Shown here piece after piece: positions 3,760 through 5,088 of a stretch of 5,088 nt of DNA (its first letter is position 1; every line of letters begins with the position of its first letter). A model generated the notes under the pieces. It searched no databases. It worked only from the letters and a program-made list of their open reading frames with translations, and was not told where the DNA came from. The position numbers and the translations under genes are program-made. Source of the DNA: Candidatus Micrarchaeota archaeon CG08_land_8_20_14_0_20_59_11 (lineage in GTDB: Archaea; Micrarchaeota; Micrarchaeia; Norongarragalinales; Norongarragalinaceae); the NCBI GenBank assembly GCA_002763345.1, contig PEXZ01000002.1, positions 1 through 5,088 of the forward strand, written 5' to 3'.

Positions 3760-4969
3760 GTATTACCTTCGCGCCGAGCAGAGCCGACGCCTTTTCCTCG
3801 GCGTGCTTGCGCTTGCCCTCGAACTCGTTCAATAAGTAGGCGGTTTTCTCGCACGTGCGCTGGAATTCCGAACTCGCCTCGTCCTTCGCCTTTTTCGCGT
3901 CCTTCAGCCGCGCCTCCTGCTCGTAATAAGGCGCGAGCGACTTCCGCTTTTCCTCGCGAATCGCCTCCTCCCGCTTCAGAGCAGAGGCGTCCTGTAGGAT
4001 TTTTCCCGAAAGCATCTCATCGATGACGGCGTCCTGCTTCAAGTCCTCGACGTATGCCTTGGCGGCTTTCATCACGCTTTCCAGGCGCACGCCGTCGTCG
4101 GCGAGCAGGGCGTCTACCGGAGCGTCGGCGTAAGCCCGCGCCGCTTCCGCAAGCGTTTTTTCGCCGGCGTTGCGCTCCACTTTCCTGAAAACGCGCTGGA
4201 GCGGCATCAGCCGCGCGGCGAGCGCGTCGCGCTTCCTCGTTATCGCATCCTCTACGGCGAATAATTCCTGCCTTCCCCTGTCGAGCAGCGCCCTGTCGCG
4301 CCCCCACGACTCCGCCTGCTTTTCGGCGGCGTCCTCCTTCAGCTTCAGCGCGTCGGAAAGCGCGCGTTCGCGCGCCTCGTTGTCCTGCTTCCTGCGCAGC
4401 GCCTCTTCCGCCTCGGCAAGCACAGCCTCGGCTTCGTCGAACGCCTCGGCATCCTCGCTTTTTTCGAGTATCTTCGCGCGCAAGGCATCCGCCAGTTCGC
4501 CGATTTTCTTCATGCGGCCGGCGAAGGACTCCATCCCCTCCTTGTACAAGCCGAACAAATAGCGGTTGTCGGAAACCACCTTCGTTATCTGCGCCATGTC
4601 GTTGAACACGGCGGAATGGAACGCGCGCACGCTGTCGTAGTCGATTTTCTGCGGGAACTGCACCGCAAGCAGCGGAGGCATGCGCTTCAGGAAGTTCTCG
4701 CGCATCTGGAGCGCGATGTTTTCGAACTGCTCCTGGCTTGGCTGCTTTCCCTCGAGCGCAAGCACCGTGTCCTTCAACGCGCCGTATTCGTCCTTGATTT
4801 GCCCGACGATTTTCCCGCATTCGGGGTAAACGGATGCGAGGCGCTTCTCCTTCTCCAGCTTCAGGCGCTCGCGCACCTCGGCGAAAGAGTTGGTGGACGG
4901 CGCGGTTGGAACCGAGGCTTGCGCCGGTTGCTGCTTGAAAATCCCCCGCAGAGAGTCGAGAAAGCCCAC
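3749..4969 (-). CDS. Large coiled-coil protein of unknown function
   Basis: I do not recognise the family. The 406-residue product starts with a short amphipathic helix (GFLDSLRGIF, residues 2-11), then a Pro/Thr/Ser/Gln linker (12-28). Long charged helices follow: about 30-100; a 101-160 portion with more hydrophobic and aromatic residues (FPQKIDYDSVRAFHSAVF, NRYLFGLYKEGMESF) that may be globular; and heptad-like Ala/Glu/Lys/Arg coils at 160-260 and 330-395. There is no signal peptide or transmembrane helix, so it is cytoplasmic, perhaps bound to membrane or partner through the N-terminal helix. No Walker motif is seen, so it is not an SMC or Rad50 ATPase. The start is GTG at 4969; no in-frame ATG lies nearby upstream and no strong ribosome binding site is visible. 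It begins 26 nt after the end of the sugar-nucleotide transferase gene and is probably co-transcribed with it. Confidence 0.8.
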   Translation of the reverse strand: MGFLDSLRGIFKQQPAQASVPTAPSTNSFAEVRERLKLEKEKRLASVYPECGKIVGQIKDEYGALKDTVLALEGKQPSQEQFENIALQMRENFLKRMPPLLAVQFPQKIDYDSVRAFHSAVFNDMAQITKVVSDNRYLFGLYKEGMESFAGRMKKIGELADALRAKILEKSEDAEAFDEAEAVLAEAEEALRRKQDNEARERALSDALKLKEDAAEKQAESWGRDRALLDRGRQELFAVEDAITRKRDALAARLMPLQRVFRKVERNAGEKTLAEAARAYADAPVDALLADDGVRLESVMKAAKAYVEDLKQDAVIDEMLSGKILQDASALKREEAIREEKRKSLAPYYEQEARLKDAKKAKDEASSEFQRTCEKTAYLLNEFEGKRKHAEEKASALLGAKVILKA

Positions 4970-4981
4970 GATGGGGTTTAT

Positions 4982-4993
4982 GGACGCCCGTCC
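4982..4993. repeat. Short palindrome between the transferase stop and the coiled-coil start
   Basis: GGACGCCCGTCC is a 12-base palindromic hairpin (5-bp arms, 2-base centre) in the 26-nt gap. On the minus-strand message it would lie about 12 nt before the GTG start and just after AAAAGG, so it could weakly tune translation. It has no T-run and is not a convincing terminator. Confidence 0.25.
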
Positions 4994-4995
4994 TT

Positions 4996-5088
4996 TTATT
5001 TCTGCGTTATGAGGTCAACCAGGCTGAGCGTCTGGTTTATCCGCTCGTAATCGTGCAGGTTCCCGACGTCAATCCAGTAGTCGTCGAA
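4996..5088 (-). CDS. Sugar-nucleotide (NDP-sugar) nucleotidyltransferase, C-terminal 30 residues, cut by window edge
   Basis: The open frame entering from the right edge reads FDDYWIDVGNLHDYERINQT and ends LSLVDLITQK before TAA. The YWIDVGNLHDYERIN signature is the C-terminal end of the catalytic domain in glucose-1-phosphate thymidylyl/uridylyltransferases and mannose-1-phosphate guanylyltransferases (often WIDVGTPEDY), which make activated sugars for surface glycans and protein glycosylation. The sugar and nucleotide cannot be told from this fragment, and the catalytic GxGTRL region lies outside the window. The protein ends soon after the motif, so it lacks the long left-handed beta-helix of bifunctional forms. 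The downstream coiled-coil gene follows after 26 nt. Confidence 0.75.
   Translation of the reverse strand, partial: FDDYWIDVGNLHDYERINQTLSLVDLITQK

Noticed and set aside
4017..4820. A 267-codon minus-strand open frame rich in arginine, alanine and glycine
   Set aside because: It is an out-of-frame reading of the coiled-coil gene; its biased composition is typical of a shifted GC-rich frame.
4616..5050. A 144-codon plus-strand open frame across the transferase/coiled-coil boundary
   Set aside because: It is antisense to the recognisable WIDVG tail of the transferase and to the start of the coiled-coil gene, with no domain of its own.
1..5088. tRNA, rRNA, CRISPR array or a transposase gene
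   Set aside because: No cloverleaf, rRNA-like segment, regular repeat-spacer series or transposase motif was seen on either strand.

Overview
The window looks archaeal. Three minus-strand genes have a TATA-like octamer ending exactly 22 nt before the start codon, the geometry of leaderless archaeal transcripts. Other genes carry GGTG-type Shine-Dalgarno sites, and the gene families (winged-helix/nucleotidyltransferase plus HEPN pairs, a membrane-anchored winged-helix regulator, short secreted proteins) are common in archaea. Small dense genes and many lineage-specific secreted or coiled-coil proteins would suit a DPANN-type genome such as Micrarchaeota or Diapherotrites, but nothing here fixes the phylum.

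Layout. (1) Positions 1-1723, minus strand: two toxin-antitoxin-like modules in tandem. Each encodes a winged-helix fused to a minimal nucleotidyltransferase (MNT), followed by an overlapping HEPN gene. The left module (MNT 70-630, HEPN cut by the window edge at 1-98) is GC-rich. The right one (MNT 1193-1723, HEPN 751-1200) is clearly less so. Between them, at 664-750, lies an in-frame remnant of a winged-helix gene whose protein sequence nearly matches the C-terminus of the next gene. (2) Positions 1782-2525, minus strand: a membrane protein with a signal peptide, an extracellular beta domain, one transmembrane helix and a cytoplasmic winged helix, probably a membrane-bound transcription regulator. 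(3) Positions 2526-2814: a divergent intergenic region with promoters for both sides, hairpins and a short tandem repeat. (4) Positions 2815-3759, plus strand: a run of export-type genes, namely a secreted helical protein, an 18-residue hydrophobic peptide ORF and a small acidic lipoprotein. (5) Positions 3749-5088, minus strand: a large coiled-coil protein of unknown role, and the last 30 codons of a sugar-nucleotide transferase.

How they fit together. Each MNT probably neutralises its HEPN partner, and the fused winged helix probably represses the module's own promoter; inverted and direct repeats lie at both MNT starts. The most unusual point is that the lower-GC module is bracketed, in the same orientation, by two copies of the same winged-helix 3' end (1782-1862 intact, 664-750 as a remnant). 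This suggests insertion into, or deletion within, a former pair of regulator genes.
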